NCBI RefSeq assembly: GCF_003992625.1
Contig: NZ_RZMW01000003.1
Coordinates: forward strand, 1-64,000
Length of the DNA: 64,000 nt
Reading direction: 5' to 3'
Source: Pelagibacterium lentulum
GTDB lineage: Bacteria; Pseudomonadota; Alphaproteobacteria; Rhizobiales; Devosiaceae
Shown here: one piece after another, positions 27,544 through 36,565 of the stretch
Numbering within the stretch: the first letter of the stretch is position 1
Layout of the letters: each line of letters begins with the position of its first letter
Program-made: the position numbers and the translations under genes
The notes under the pieces: model-generated
Seen by the model: the letters and a program-made list of their open reading frames with translations, nothing else
What the model was told of the DNA's origin: nothing
Database searches by the model: none

Positions 27544-28436
27544 ACCGCTATCTGGGGATCGATATGGGCGGGACGGGAACCCGCTGGGTGCTTACCGATG
27601 CCAGAGGCACCGAACTTGGCCGGGGCCGCGCGCCAGGGGCGACCGGGCATTTGTTCAACCCCGAAGCCAGGGCGCGGTTTAGCGCGGTGATCGCCGAGAT
27701 CGCCCAGCAAAGCGGCGGGCCTGTCGATGGGCTTTATGCCGGCGTGACAGGGTTGGGGGGCAAGGCGGTCGAAGAGGCACGCGTAATTTTATCCAAGGCG
27801 CTGGACTGTCCGCGGGACACGATCTGGGCCAGCGATGACATGAGCCTTGCCTATCGCGCGATCTTTGCGCCGGGCGAAGGGCATCTGGTTTCTGCCGGGA
27901 CGGGCAGTGTCGGGTTGCATATCGGTCAAGATGGTGAGCCGATCCGTGTGGGTGGGCGCGGTATCCTGATCGATGATGGCGGATCGGGGGCATGGATTGC
28001 CCTAAGGTCGCTCGATGCTGTGTTTCGCGAGATCGATCTCAAGGGACCGGAGGCGGAAACGACGCCTTTGGCGGAACACCTTTTCGCCGCGATCGGGGGC
28101 AGCGACTGGGACAGCGTGCGCGCCTATATTTACGGCGGCGATCGCGGGCAGATTGGCGCTTTGGCACAGGCGGTGGCGCAAGCGGCAAGGGCCGGGGACA
28201 AGACTGCTCTTGGGCTGCTCGATGCGGCGGGGCGCGAGTTGGCGCGACTGGCACAGGCCCTGGTCGCGCGGGGCGGGCACAAGCCGGTTGCCTTTATCGG
28301 CGGGGTCCTGGCGCTCGATCCGGCGATTACTGAGCGGCTCAGGGCCGAGTTGAACGATATTGAACTTGTTTTTCCCAAGGTGGATGCCGCGCTTTCCGGT
28401 GCCTGCCTTGCAGCCGAGCATTACGGAGCCAGATAG
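27540..28436 (+). CDS. BadF/BadG-family amino-sugar kinase (GlcNAc/MurNAc kinase-like)
   Basis: 298-residue actin-fold ATPase. Phosphate-1 motif LGIDMGGTGTRWVLTD, YAGVTGLGG, a second phosphate motif GTGSVGLHIG, then DDGGSGAWIALRSLDAV. Characterised BadF-type sugar kinases phosphorylate GlcN, GlcNAc or, in Clostridium MurK, both MurNAc and GlcNAc. Lying between an epimerase acting on amino-sugar 6-phosphates and MurQ, it is the likely source of MurNAc-6-phosphate. It overlaps nanE by ATGA and abuts murQ with no gap. Confidence 0.87.
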   Translation: MNRYLGIDMGGTGTRWVLTDARGTELGRGRAPGATGHLFNPEARARFSAVIAEIAQQSGGPVDGLYAGVTGLGGKAVEEARVILSKALDCPRDTIWASDDMSLAYRAIFAPGEGHLVSAGTGSVGLHIGQDGEPIRVGGRGILIDDGGSGAWIALRSLDAVFREIDLKGPEAETTPLAEHLFAAIGGSDWDSVRAYIYGGDRGQIGALAQAVAQAARAGDKTALGLLDAAGRELARLAQALVARGGHKPVAFIGGVLALDPAITERLRAELNDIELVFPKVDAALSGACLAAEHYGAR

Positions 28437-29324
28437 ATGATCAAGACAGAAATTGCAGCCGCCCGTTTTGCCGATCTCGAAAGTTGGTCGGGGTCCGAAT
28501 TGATCGAGGGCATTATCGAAGGTCAGTTTGCCGCCATCGCCGCGGTCCATGCGGTGCGGCCCCTTCTGTCCGAAGCGGTTGAGAAAGCCACACAACGCCT
28601 GGAAGCGGGCGGGCGGCTTATCTATCTGGGCGCTGGCACATCGGGGCGCATCGCCACCCAGGATGCGGCGGAATTGCCGCCGACTTTCAACTGGCCCTAT
28701 GCACGGGCGATCTCGCTCATGGCGGGGGGCAATGGCGCTTTTATCGAGGCGGTGGAAGGGGCCGAGGACAGCGAAACCGCGGCGCCGCAAGCGCTCGATC
28801 ATCACGGCGTCGGCCCCAATGACGTCGTGATCGGGCTGGCGGCGAGCGGACGGACGCCCTTTACCATCGCCGGGCTTGCTCATGCGCGCAAAAAGGGCGC
28901 GCTGACCATCGGCATTCACAACAATCCGGGCGGGCAGGTTGGCGCGGTCAGCGAAATCGATATCCTGCTCGATACCGGCGCTGAAATTCTGGCCGGATCG
29001 ACGCGCATGAAGGCGGGAACAGCGCAAAAGGCCGCGCTCAACTGCATTTCGACCGGCGTGATGATCGCCCTTGGTTATGTCTATAAGGGGTTGATGGTCG
29101 AGATGCGCCCGACAAACGAGAAATTGCGGATAAGGGCCGCCGAGATCGTTGCCGCGATCACCGGGGCAAAGCCCGAGGTTGCGCAAACGGTGCTGGTGCA
29201 AACCGATTATTCGATCAAGCTGGCAGCGATTATGATTGTGCAAGGGCTCGATCTGGCGGCAGCCGAAAGCGTGCTTGCCCAAGCGGGTGGCAATCTGCGT
29301 ATCGCCATGGACGGGCGCGCGTGA
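28437..29324 (+). CDS. murQ: N-acetylmuramic acid 6-phosphate etherase
   Basis: 295 residues. MurQ removes D-lactate from MurNAc-6-phosphate to give GlcNAc-6-phosphate. The SIS fold carries LGAGTSGRIATQDAAELPPTF (about residue 62-82), the catalytic-acid region EAVEGAEDSE, AASGRTPFTIAGL and GAEILAGSTRMKAGTAQK. Length equals the family norm. The ATG directly follows the kinase stop, and its own stop overlaps the next GTG, so the operon is tight. This gene identifies the cluster as muramic-acid catabolism. Confidence 0.97.
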   Translation: MIKTEIAAARFADLESWSGSELIEGIIEGQFAAIAAVHAVRPLLSEAVEKATQRLEAGGRLIYLGAGTSGRIATQDAAELPPTFNWPYARAISLMAGGNGAFIEAVEGAEDSETAAPQALDHHGVGPNDVVIGLAASGRTPFTIAGLAHARKKGALTIGIHNNPGGQVGAVSEIDILLDTGAEILAGSTRMKAGTAQKAALNCISTGVMIALGYVYKGLMVEMRPTNEKLRIRAAEIVAAITGAKPEVAQTVLVQTDYSIKLAAIMIVQGLDLAAAESVLAQAGGNLRIAMDGRA

Positions 29325-29752
29325 ACACGTTCAGCCTGACACTGACGGACAATCCCGAGCCCGAGCGGTTGAAAGCGCTTGGCGACAATCTCATGGACTT
29401 CAACGATGCCGATGTGGGGTCTGCGCAAAGGCGGCTCCTCGCCATCTTCATTGATGATGAGGCAGGCGCTCTAAAGGGCGGGCTTTACGGCCAGACAGGC
29501 TGGGGCTGGCTCTATGTGCAATGGCTGTGGCTGGACCAAGACGCGCGCGGGCAGGGCATGGCCGGTCAACTTTTGGCGAAAGCTGAGGTTGAAGCCCGCG
29601 CCCGTGGGTGTCACAGCGCTCATATCGACACCTTCAACCCTTTGGCGCTCAAGGTCTATTTAAGGGCTGGCTATGAGGTCTTCGGTGTGCTTGAAGACTT
29701 CCCGCAGGGCCGCACGCGGTCATTTCTCAAAAAACGGCTGATGACAGATTGA
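29321..29752 (+). CDS. GNAT N-acetyltransferase in the amino-sugar operon
   Basis: 143 residues with a GNAT fold: strand WGWLYVQWLWLDQDARGQGMAGQLLAKAEVEARARGC, where QDARGQGMAGQLL is the acetyl-CoA loop, then HIDTFNPLALKVYLRAGYEVFG. Start GTG overlaps murQ (GTGA), and its stop overlaps the next gene's TTG. Because of this coupling it may act on an amino sugar or a wall-derived amine, but relatives are also generic detoxifying acetyltransferases. Substrate unknown. Confidence 0.85.
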   Translation: MNTFSLTLTDNPEPERLKALGDNLMDFNDADVGSAQRRLLAIFIDDEAGALKGGLYGQTGWGWLYVQWLWLDQDARGQGMAGQLLAKAEVEARARGCHSAHIDTFNPLALKVYLRAGYEVFGVLEDFPQGRTRSFLKKRLMTD

Positions 29753-30657
29753 GCGAAACACGTACGGCGTCAAAAGCACTGACGCTTGCAATATTGGGTA
29801 TTGCCGGGCTGTGTCTGATGGACGTACTGGCCAAAACGCTTGGCGCCAATTTTCCAATCGCGCAGGTGGTGTTTTTCCGCTTTGCCGGTGCCGCGCTCTG
29901 GCTGGCGCTTTTCATAGCGCTAACCAGGAGGGCATGGCCGCAATGGCGGTTTTTGACCCGGCACGGTTTGCGGGCGGTGCTGGGGTGCCTCACAGCCTTT
30001 TTGTTCTTTTATGCCGTAACCAATCTACCGCTTGCGATTGCCACCGCACTTGGCATGACGGCGCCGGTCTATATGGCGCTTTTGGGCGTGCTCTGGCTCA
30101 AGGAGCCCTGGAGCCGCTCGTTGCTTATGGCGATTGGTATGGGGCTTGCCGGTTCGCTCGTTATCATCGTTGGCGGGGAGGACGCGGTTTCGGCAACCGG
30201 CGAAGCGACACCGCTGGCCTGGATTGCCGCCGTGCTTGCGCCTTTCACCTATGCGTCGGCGCTGGTTCTGCTCAAGCGGCACGCGACAGATGAGGGCGCG
30301 GTGGCGACGACTTTTGCGCAGGCCATGCTGTCTGGCCTGATTGCCCTGCCCTTCGCCCTGCCGGTCTTTGTTATGCCCGGACCTGACGACTGGTTCGCCT
30401 TTGTCGGGATCGGTGCGTTGGGCGCAATCTGTTATATCCTGCTTTTGACCGCACTGCGGATGATCCCGGCTTCGCTGTTCTCGCTCGTCGATTATACCGG
30501 CCTGCTCTGGGCCGCGTTTTTCGGCTTCGTGCTGTTTGCGGAAGTGCCGGGGGCAAGCCTCTGGCTTGGCGGTGGGCTTGTGATTGCCGCCTGCGCCATC
30601 GGGGTCAATGGCGCGCGGCCAAAGCCGCCACGCCGGGGCGTCAAGCTCAAGCCGTAA
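29749..30657 (+). CDS. EamA/DMT-family membrane transporter
   Basis: 302 residues with about ten membrane helices in two EamA repeats (about 10-140 and 150-290); the second repeat carries [23 protein letters not shown]. These carriers export or import metabolites with little sequence-readable specificity. The start is a TTG overlapping the GNAT stop. It ends the plus-strand operon and overlaps the 3' end of anmK, on the other strand, by 11 bases. Confidence 0.9.
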   Translation: MSETRTASKALTLAILGIAGLCLMDVLAKTLGANFPIAQVVFFRFAGAALWLALFIALTRRAWPQWRFLTRHGLRAVLGCLTAFLFFYAVTNLPLAIATALGMTAPVYMALLGVLWLKEPWSRSLLMAIGMGLAGSLVIIVGGEDAVSATGEATPLAWIAAVLAPFTYASALVLLKRHATDEGAVATTFAQAMLSGLIALPFALPVFVMPGPDDWFAFVGIGALGAICYILLLTALRMIPASLFSLVDYTGLLWAAFFGFVLFAEVPGASLWLGGGLVIAACAIGVNGARPKPPRRGVKLKP

Positions 30658-31759
30658 GCCGGCCGCCTGTCATGGGATGCGGAACTCCGGTTGTGGTGGG
30701 AAAACTGATCGGCAGACCGCGCAGGGTACGCACGGCAAGCAGGGCAAAACATTCCGCTTCGATTGCATCCCCGCGCCAGCCGACGCTTTCTGCGGGCAGC
30801 GCCTCGACCTTTGCGCGCTGGTTCAGCGCCTCCATAATGGCGGGGTTGTGCCGCCCGCCGCCACAAACGATCAGTTTTTGCGGGCGCTTGGGCAAGAGGT
30901 CCAGCCCGCGGCCAACGGCGGAAGCGGTGAAGGCGGTCAAGAGCGCTGCGCCATCTTCGAGCGAGCAGCCATCGGCCATTGTTTCGGAAAAGTCGAAACG
31001 ATCCAGAGACTTGGGATAGGGGGCCTTGAGATAGGGATGATCGAGCAGGGCTGTCAGACGATCCTCATCGACGCGCCCGGCGCGTGCCAGTTTCCCGCCC
31101 TTGTCCATATCCTCTCCCGTTCGTGCCTTGACGAAATCGTTGATCGGGGCATTGGCCGGACCGGTATCGAAGGCGACCAACTTTTCGCCATCGGTCCAGG
31201 TGATATTGGCCACGCCGCCAAGATTAAGCACGGCGGTTGCGCCGGACAGGTCGAGATTGCGTAAAAGCGCCTGATGGTAGATTGCTGAAAGCGGCGCGCC
31301 CTGTCCGCCCGCGCGTATGTCGGCGGTACGGAAATCGTAGGCGACTTTTACCCTGAGCATATCGGCCATCAACTGACCGTCGCCCAATTGCCGTGTGTCG
31401 CCGATGCGGCCGGGTTGGGGTGCGCGATGAAGCACGGACTGGCCGTGGAAACCAACGATTCCAATATCGGAAAGCGCAAGCCCGCTGTCTGTGACCAGCA
31501 TACGCACCGCCTCGGCCTGCGCGCGGGTCAGTTTTTCTTCCGCCTCGGCAAAGATTGCGGGTTCGGGGCCGTCAAAATTCCATGTGCGGGCGGCATCGAG
31601 CGTTTCGACAAGCAGGTCGCGGATTGAAGGGTCATAGGGCGCAAGCCTATAGGCGCCGAATTGGGAGACGGTTTGACCATCGGTTTTCAAAAGCGCCACA
31701 TCGATATTGCCGTCCAGAACGGTTCCGGTCATCAGGCCGACTGCCCAGATCGGGTCCAT
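30647..31759 (-). CDS. anmK: Anhydro-N-acetylmuramic acid kinase
   Basis: 370 residues. AnmK opens and phosphorylates 1,6-anhydroMurNAc to MurNAc-6-phosphate, the substrate of MurQ. It has [18 protein letters not shown] at the start, [34 protein letters not shown] and VCGGGRHNP. Length is normal. It lies 11 bases after the serine hydrolase gene and converges on the amino-sugar operon. With MurQ and the kinase it completes the sugar branch of wall recycling to GlcNAc-6-phosphate. Confidence 0.97.
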   Translation of the reverse strand: MDPIWAVGLMTGTVLDGNIDVALLKTDGQTVSQFGAYRLAPYDPSIRDLLVETLDAARTWNFDGPEPAIFAEAEEKLTRAQAEAVRMLVTDSGLALSDIGIVGFHGQSVLHRAPQPGRIGDTRQLGDGQLMADMLRVKVAYDFRTADIRAGGQGAPLSAIYHQALLRNLDLSGATAVLNLGGVANITWTDGEKLVAFDTGPANAPINDFVKARTGEDMDKGGKLARAGRVDEDRLTALLDHPYLKAPYPKSLDRFDFSETMADGCSLEDGAALLTAFTASAVGRGLDLLPKRPQKLIVCGGGRHNPAIMEALNQRAKVEALPAESVGWRGDAIEAECFALLAVRTLRGLPISFPTTTGVPHPMTGGRLTA

Positions 31760-31770
31760 AAGCGATACTC

Positions 31771-32769
31771 CTATGCAGCGTTGACGATATCGCCGACGGC
31801 CCGGCGCAGTGCAAAAATGCCGCTGTCGAAATGGCGGGTGGGATGGATGCGGTTGGTCAATAGCGCCCAGGCGCGTGATCTGTCGAAATCGATCCAGAGA
31901 CCAGTGCCGGTAAAACCGGTATGCCCGATTGTGTTTTCCGAGGCATTATCGCCGCCCGGCCAGCCGATATGAGGCCGTTCCCAGCCATGGGTGCGGGTGG
32001 GGGAAAGCGGGGTGCGCATCAGGGCGATTGCATGATCTGACGCGCCGGAGCCGTCGAGCAACCCCCTGGCGAAATCGAGAACCGCTTCGGCGGTGCCGAA
32101 AAGCCCGGCATGACCGGCGCCTTCGAGCGCATGGCAATTGTCGTCATGGACGATGCCGCACAGAATTTTGTTGCGCCAGGTGCAGTCTTCGGTTGCGGCA
32201 CTCATTTCAGGGGCAGCCGCCCATGCAAAGCCCCTGCCTGGATTAAGGCTGCGTAGGCGCGAAACCTTTTCAAGCCGCTCAAGGGCAAGCCCCAAAAGGA
32301 TGAAGTTTATATCCGAATAGACCGCCGGGCCCGCCTTCCATTCGCGCTGCAGAATGAAGGCGCGCAGGAGATCGGGGTCGCGTCCATAGGTATAGATCGG
32401 TTCGACAGCGGGAAAGGGTGTCTGGTGACCAAGGCATTGGCGGAAGGTTACTTTGCGTTCCCAGGCGGCGGGCTGGTATTGGCGCAGATCGGGCAGGACG
32501 GAAATGAGCGGAGCATCGAGGTCGATCATGCCGGTTTCGGCCAGAGCCAGGATGCGGGGGGTCGTGAAGATCACCTTGGTCAGCGAGGCCAGATCGAACC
32601 AGGTATCCTCGGTCATCGGGCGCGTTTTGGGAATGGTTTGTGCGTCACCGAGATGGCGCAGGGCCTTATTGCCCTTGTCGTCGATAATGCCGAGAACCGC
32701 GCCGGGGATGCGTTTTGCGTTCACAGCGGCAGCGACCGGCGCGAAGGCCTTGTCGATGAGAGCGTCCAT
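31771..32769 (-). CDS. Beta-lactamase-fold serine hydrolase
   Basis: 332 residues with no signal peptide, so probably cytoplasmic. The three class-C-type motifs are visible: SLTK (SxxK nucleophile, about residue 63), YSD in the YxN position ([13 protein letters not shown]) and HTG in the KTG position (GHTGFTGTG). The fold includes DD-peptidases, D-aminopeptidases, amide hydrolases and esterases. Lying between peptide-ABC ATPases and anmK, it may process imported muropeptides. It shares TGATG with the upstream ATPase gene. Confidence 0.87.
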   Translation of the reverse strand: MDALIDKAFAPVAAAVNAKRIPGAVLGIIDDKGNKALRHLGDAQTIPKTRPMTEDTWFDLASLTKVIFTTPRILALAETGMIDLDAPLISVLPDLRQYQPAAWERKVTFRQCLGHQTPFPAVEPIYTYGRDPDLLRAFILQREWKAGPAVYSDINFILLGLALERLEKVSRLRSLNPGRGFAWAAAPEMSAATEDCTWRNKILCGIVHDDNCHALEGAGHAGLFGTAEAVLDFARGLLDGSGASDHAIALMRTPLSPTRTHGWERPHIGWPGGDNASENTIGHTGFTGTGLWIDFDRSRAWALLTNRIHPTRHFDSGIFALRRAVGDIVNAA

Positions 32770-33731
32770 CAGGCCACCTCATAAAGATGGCAGGCGGTGG
32801 TGGCCGGTTTTGCGCACGCGGCAATCTTGCGGGCAACAAGTGCAGGCCGCTCGGTTGTGCAATGGGGCATGGCGCTGGGGCAGCGGGTGTGAAAGGCGCA
32901 GCCAAGGGGTGGGTTGGCCGGATCGGGCAATTCACCCTTGAGGACCACCCGTTCGGCGCGCGGCACATTGGGTCTTGGGATGGCCGAAAGCAGGGCCTGG
33001 GTATAGGGGTGCGCGGGCGTTTCCATCACGTCTTCGGACGGTCCGATTTCCACGATACGCCCCAGATACATGACCGCGATCCGGTCCGAAACGTGCCGGA
33101 TGACGGAAAGGTCATGGCTGATGAAAATGATGGAAAGCGCGAGCTTTTCCTGCAGTTCCGCGATCAGGTTGATGATCTGGGACTGGATGGACACATCGAG
33201 CGCCGATACCGCTTCGTCGGCCACCAGCAATTTGGGTTCAAGGGCCAGCGCGCGGGCAATTGCAATGCGCTGGCGCTGGCCGCCGGAAAATTCGTGCGGA
33301 TAGCGCTCGGCGCTGCCTTCGGGCAGGCCCACAAGGGCTAAAAGTTCGGCAATACGCGCCGCGCGGGAGGCAGTGTTGCCGATCTTATGGACCTTGAGCG
33401 GCTCGGAAATGATGGCGCCGACCTTATGGCGCGGATTGAGCGCGCCGAAGGGATCCTGAAAAATGATCTGCATGTCGCGGCGAAAGGGCTTGAGCTGTCT
33501 GCGCGAAAGCCCTGCAATCGATTTGCCCTCAAACCGGATATCGCCGCCTGAAGGTTCAATCAGGCGCAAGAGCGCGCGCCCAAGGGTCGATTTTCCGCAA
33601 CCCGATTCCCCGACGATGCCCAAAACCTCACCGGCTTCGACCGATAGCGAGACCTCGGACACCGCCTTGACCGTCGTGCCGTGCGCGCCGGGATAGGTCT
33701 TGGAAAGGTTTTCGATTTCCAGAAGGGTCAT
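32769..33731 (-). CDS. Peptide ABC transporter ATP-binding protein, DppF/OppF type
   Basis: 320 residues. Walker [18 protein letters not shown], signature FSGGQRQRIAIARAL, Walker B LLVADEAVSALD, and the C-terminal oligopeptide-transporter extension with four conserved Cys (LGCAFHTRCPSAMPHCTTERP and IAACAKPA) that may hold an Fe-S cluster. The start overlaps DppD's stop (ATGA); an in-frame Met five codons earlier is less likely. Confidence 0.93.
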   Translation of the reverse strand: MTLLEIENLSKTYPGAHGTTVKAVSEVSLSVEAGEVLGIVGESGCGKSTLGRALLRLIEPSGGDIRFEGKSIAGLSRRQLKPFRRDMQIIFQDPFGALNPRHKVGAIISEPLKVHKIGNTASRAARIAELLALVGLPEGSAERYPHEFSGGQRQRIAIARALALEPKLLVADEAVSALDVSIQSQIINLIAELQEKLALSIIFISHDLSVIRHVSDRIAVMYLGRIVEIGPSEDVMETPAHPYTQALLSAIPRPNVPRAERVVLKGELPDPANPPLGCAFHTRCPSAMPHCTTERPALVARKIAACAKPATTACHLYEVA

Positions 33732-34693
33732 GACGCAGGATTCCAACAGCGGGTTGCGTGGGGTATGCCTTCAAGGCGAGGCAATGTGGTGGTGCAGGGC
33801 TCGATGACCGCGTGGCAACGGGGATGAAAGCTGCATCCTGCAGGCCGGTTTCCCGGTGGGGGTACGGTGCCTGAAATAGCCGGAAGGCGGGTGCCTGGCG
33901 GGTTGGATGCCGGAATGGTTGCGAGCAGTGCTTCGGTGTAGCGATGGCGAGGATTGGCAAAAAGCTCGGCGGCGGCGGCTTGTTCGACGATGCGTCCGCC
34001 ATACATGACCGCAACCCGGTCGCAATATTGGGAGACGACGCCCAGATCGTGGGTGATCAACAGCACCGCCATGCCGGTTTCGCGGCGCAGGTCGTCGATC
34101 AGGTCGAGGATCTGGGCCTGAACCGTGACATCGAGCGCGGTGGTGGGTTCGTCGGCAATCAGAAGGCGGGGATCGCAGGCGAGCGCCATGGCAATCATCA
34201 CGCGCTGGCGCTGGCCGCCCGAAAGCTGATGGGGATAACGGTCAAGCGCGGTGCGCGCCGAGGGAATGCCGACACGATCAAGCAGTTGGGCTGCGCGGGT
34301 GCTGGCCTCCTGGTTGGACACCTTGCGGTGCAGCAGGATCATTTCGCGCAACTGGTCTCCTATCGACAGGACCGGGTTGAGCGAGGTCATGGGCTCCTGA
34401 AAGATCATGGCTACGTCTTCGCCGCGGATTGCGCGCAATTGCTTTTCACTGAGCGCGAGCATGTCGAGCTCGCCAAGGCGGATCGTGCCGGAGCGGTATT
34501 GCATGGGTGGTTCGGGCAAAAGCCGCATGATCGACAGTGCCGTCACGGACTTTCCGCAGCCCGATTCGCCAACCAGGCCCAGCATTTCGCCCGCGCCGAT
34601 CTGGAGCGATACGTCCTCGACAATGGCGCTGGAACCCACCGAAATCGTGAGATTATCGATGCTCAACAATGGTGCGGCTATGGTGTCGGTCAC
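33728..34693 (-). CDS. Peptide ABC transporter ATP-binding protein, DppD/OppD type
   Basis: 321 residues. Walker [19 protein letters not shown], signature [18 protein letters not shown], Walker [13 protein letters not shown], His switch LITHDLG, and the Dpp/Opp C-terminus ending [18 protein letters not shown]. It is the first gene of a minus-strand operon (dppD-dppF-hydrolase-anmK) transcribed away from its cognate binding protein and permeases. The 200-base divergent gap holds a dyad and a TATACT box. Confidence 0.93.
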   Translation of the reverse strand: MTDTIAAPLLSIDNLTISVGSSAIVEDVSLQIGAGEMLGLVGESGCGKSVTALSIMRLLPEPPMQYRSGTIRLGELDMLALSEKQLRAIRGEDVAMIFQEPMTSLNPVLSIGDQLREMILLHRKVSNQEASTRAAQLLDRVGIPSARTALDRYPHQLSGGQRQRVMIAMALACDPRLLIADEPTTALDVTVQAQILDLIDDLRRETGMAVLLITHDLGVVSQYCDRVAVMYGGRIVEQAAAAELFANPRHRYTEALLATIPASNPPGTRLPAISGTVPPPGNRPAGCSFHPRCHAVIEPCTTTLPRLEGIPHATRCWNPAS

Positions 34694-34770
34694 GCTCTCT
34701 CCCTTGTGGCAAGCCTTGGCCCCGCAACTTGCGCTTGCAAGATGAAAACTAATACCATAGCGTTCAATAA

Positions 34771-34801
34771 GTCCAGATTGGTTTTAAATTGGACATATAC
34801 T
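34771..34801. promoter_or_regulatory. Candidate operator and promoter, divergent peptide-ABC operons
   Basis: GTCCA (34771-34775) and TGGAC (34790-34794) form an inverted repeat around gattggttttaaat, just before TATACT (34796-34801), a good -10 box for the plus-strand binding-protein gene. No strong -35 is seen at the right spacing, consistent with a regulated promoter. The GntR/HutC protein at 38343 is the obvious candidate regulator. Confidence 0.4.
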
Positions 34802-34893
34802 GCCTGGCGGCCGGGTTGGGTCCGGTTCCTTCAGGCATGAGGGAATATCGGTGGGGCCGGGCCGGCCTTGCCTGGCTTTTTCGGAGGACCATC

Positions 34894-36387
34894 ATGACCA
34901 TCAAATCCATTGCAGCCGGACTGCTCGCAACAACGATGCTGGCCGGCGCAGCGCAGGCAGCAACCTTGCAGGTAGCGATCGATTCCGCTCCTGCGGGGCT
35001 CGACCCGCATCTGATTACCGCGTTCAACTCGGTCGTAATCGTGCAGGGCAATATCTATGAGGGCCTGACGGCAATCGATATCGATCTCGCTGTCGTCCCC
35101 GGCCTGGCGGAAAGCTGGGAAGTCTCGGATGACGGGCTGACCTATACGTTCAGTTTGCGAGAGGGCGTCACGTTTCACGACGGGTCGGCCATGACGGCAC
35201 AGGATGTTGCCGCTTCGATCGCGCGCGTTCAGGCCGAAGCCACAGGCTCGCCGCTGGCCAGTCGCGTGTCGCCTATCACAGCGGTCAACGTGGTTGACGA
35301 TCTGACGGTGGAACTGGTTCTCAATGCGCCTTTTGCGCCGATCCTCACCTCGCTTTCCGGCATTGCCATCGTGCCGGCCGAATTTGAAAGCGATGTTGAC
35401 GCGCTTCAGCAAACACCCGTGGGCACCGGCCCGTTCGCCTTTGCCGACTGGCAGCCCAATTCCTATATCGAATTGACTCGGTTCGAGGACTATCACCAGC
35501 AAGGCAAGCCGCAGCTCGATGCGGTGCGGTTCCATTTCGTGCCGGAATCGGCGACCCGGCAGGTGGGGATCACCTCGGGCGATTATCACCTGCTGCCCGC
35601 CATAGATCCGGCAACCGCCCTGCAATTGCAGGGCATACCGAATGTGACCGTGCAGGAAACGCGCGACTTGTCCTATACGCTTGTGGGCTTTAACGCGGCG
35701 CGTGAACCGTTCGGTGATCCGGTGGTGCGTACGGCCTTCAACATGATGCTGGATCGCAATGAGATCATCGAAGGCGCATTGTTCGGTGCTGGCGTGCCCG
35801 CCGGCCCGCTATCGCCGGCCCTTGTCAACTGGGCGCTCGATACGGGTGAATATGCCTGTTACGAAACCGATCGCGACGCGGCCATGGCAATGCTTGAAGA
35901 GGCAGGGGTTGAACTGCCCGTGCGGCTGACAATGAACGTACTGCCGCGTCAGGACACGCGTGACATCGCCCAAGTGGTGCAACAGCAGGTGTCGGGCGCC
36001 TTCGAGATCGAATTGCTCAATCAGGAAATCGGGCAATTCGTGCAGGATTGGCAGAACTCGAACTTCGATCTTTTCGTTTCGGCCAATGGCGGTAGCCCCG
36101 ATCCTGACGAGTATTTCTACCGCACCTTCCGTGGCGGCGGCTCGACCAATGTGTTCCGGTATGATGATGCCGAGATCGATGAATGGCTCGACGCGGGGCG
36201 GAGCGAAACCGAGTTCGAAGCCCGAAAGGCAATTTATGATCAGGTGCAGCGCAAGCTCGCCTGTGAGGGCCCGATTGCTCATATTGCCTATGGCAACCTG
36301 TTTACCGCAGTCGCCAATTCGGTCGAAGGCTTTGAAATCTACGCCAATGGGCGGCTCACAAGCCTTGTCGATGTGACCGTGCAGTAG
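34894..36387 (+). CDS. Peptide ABC transporter substrate-binding protein (family 5)
   Basis: 497-residue periplasmic protein. Signal peptide of about 24 residues (ending AGAAQAA); family-5 landmarks are YEGLTAIDIDLAVVPGLAESWEVSDDGLTYTFSLREGVTFHDG and TPVGTGPFAF. It binds di- or oligopeptides, or related ligands such as murein peptides. The start has GGAGGA 7 bases upstream. A strong stem-loop follows the stop, then a 178-base gap before the permease genes. Confidence 0.94.
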   Translation: MTIKSIAAGLLATTMLAGAAQAATLQVAIDSAPAGLDPHLITAFNSVVIVQGNIYEGLTAIDIDLAVVPGLAESWEVSDDGLTYTFSLREGVTFHDGSAMTAQDVAASIARVQAEATGSPLASRVSPITAVNVVDDLTVELVLNAPFAPILTSLSGIAIVPAEFESDVDALQQTPVGTGPFAFADWQPNSYIELTRFEDYHQQGKPQLDAVRFHFVPESATRQVGITSGDYHLLPAIDPATALQLQGIPNVTVQETRDLSYTLVGFNAAREPFGDPVVRTAFNMMLDRNEIIEGALFGAGVPAGPLSPALVNWALDTGEYACYETDRDAAMAMLEEAGVELPVRLTMNVLPRQDTRDIAQVVQQQVSGAFEIELLNQEIGQFVQDWQNSNFDLFVSANGGSPDPDEYFYRTFRGGGSTNVFRYDDAEIDEWLDAGRSETEFEARKAIYDQVQRKLACEGPIAHIAYGNLFTAVANSVEGFEIYANGRLTSLVDVTVQ

Positions 36388-36396
36388 TTTGGATAT

Positions 36397-36431
36397 GGTT
36401 CCGGGGTGCGCAAATTGTGTGCCCCGGAGCC
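36397..36431 (+). promoter_or_regulatory. Intra-operon stem-loop after the peptide-binding gene
   Basis: ggttccggggtgc pairs with gtgccccggagcc, with two or three G-T wobbles, starting 9 bases past the stop. No T tract follows. It occupies the same place as the hairpins after the other two binding-protein genes (25021, 50462). The rest of 36432-36565 holds no gene. Confidence 0.65.
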
Positions 36432-36565
36432 CAAATGAGCAATGCCCCTGGATCGTGCCGGCACTTCCTTGAATCGCCAGCCTGATCTGACCTTCTGTTT
36501 CATCGCAAGTCTTATCGGGAAACTGATCCCGCTTTTCCAGACTTGCTCCAGACGCGAAAGCAACG

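Noticed and set aside
28002-29282. 426-codon open frame on the minus strand
   Set aside because: Antisense to the amino-sugar kinase and murQ, both of which carry intact family motifs.
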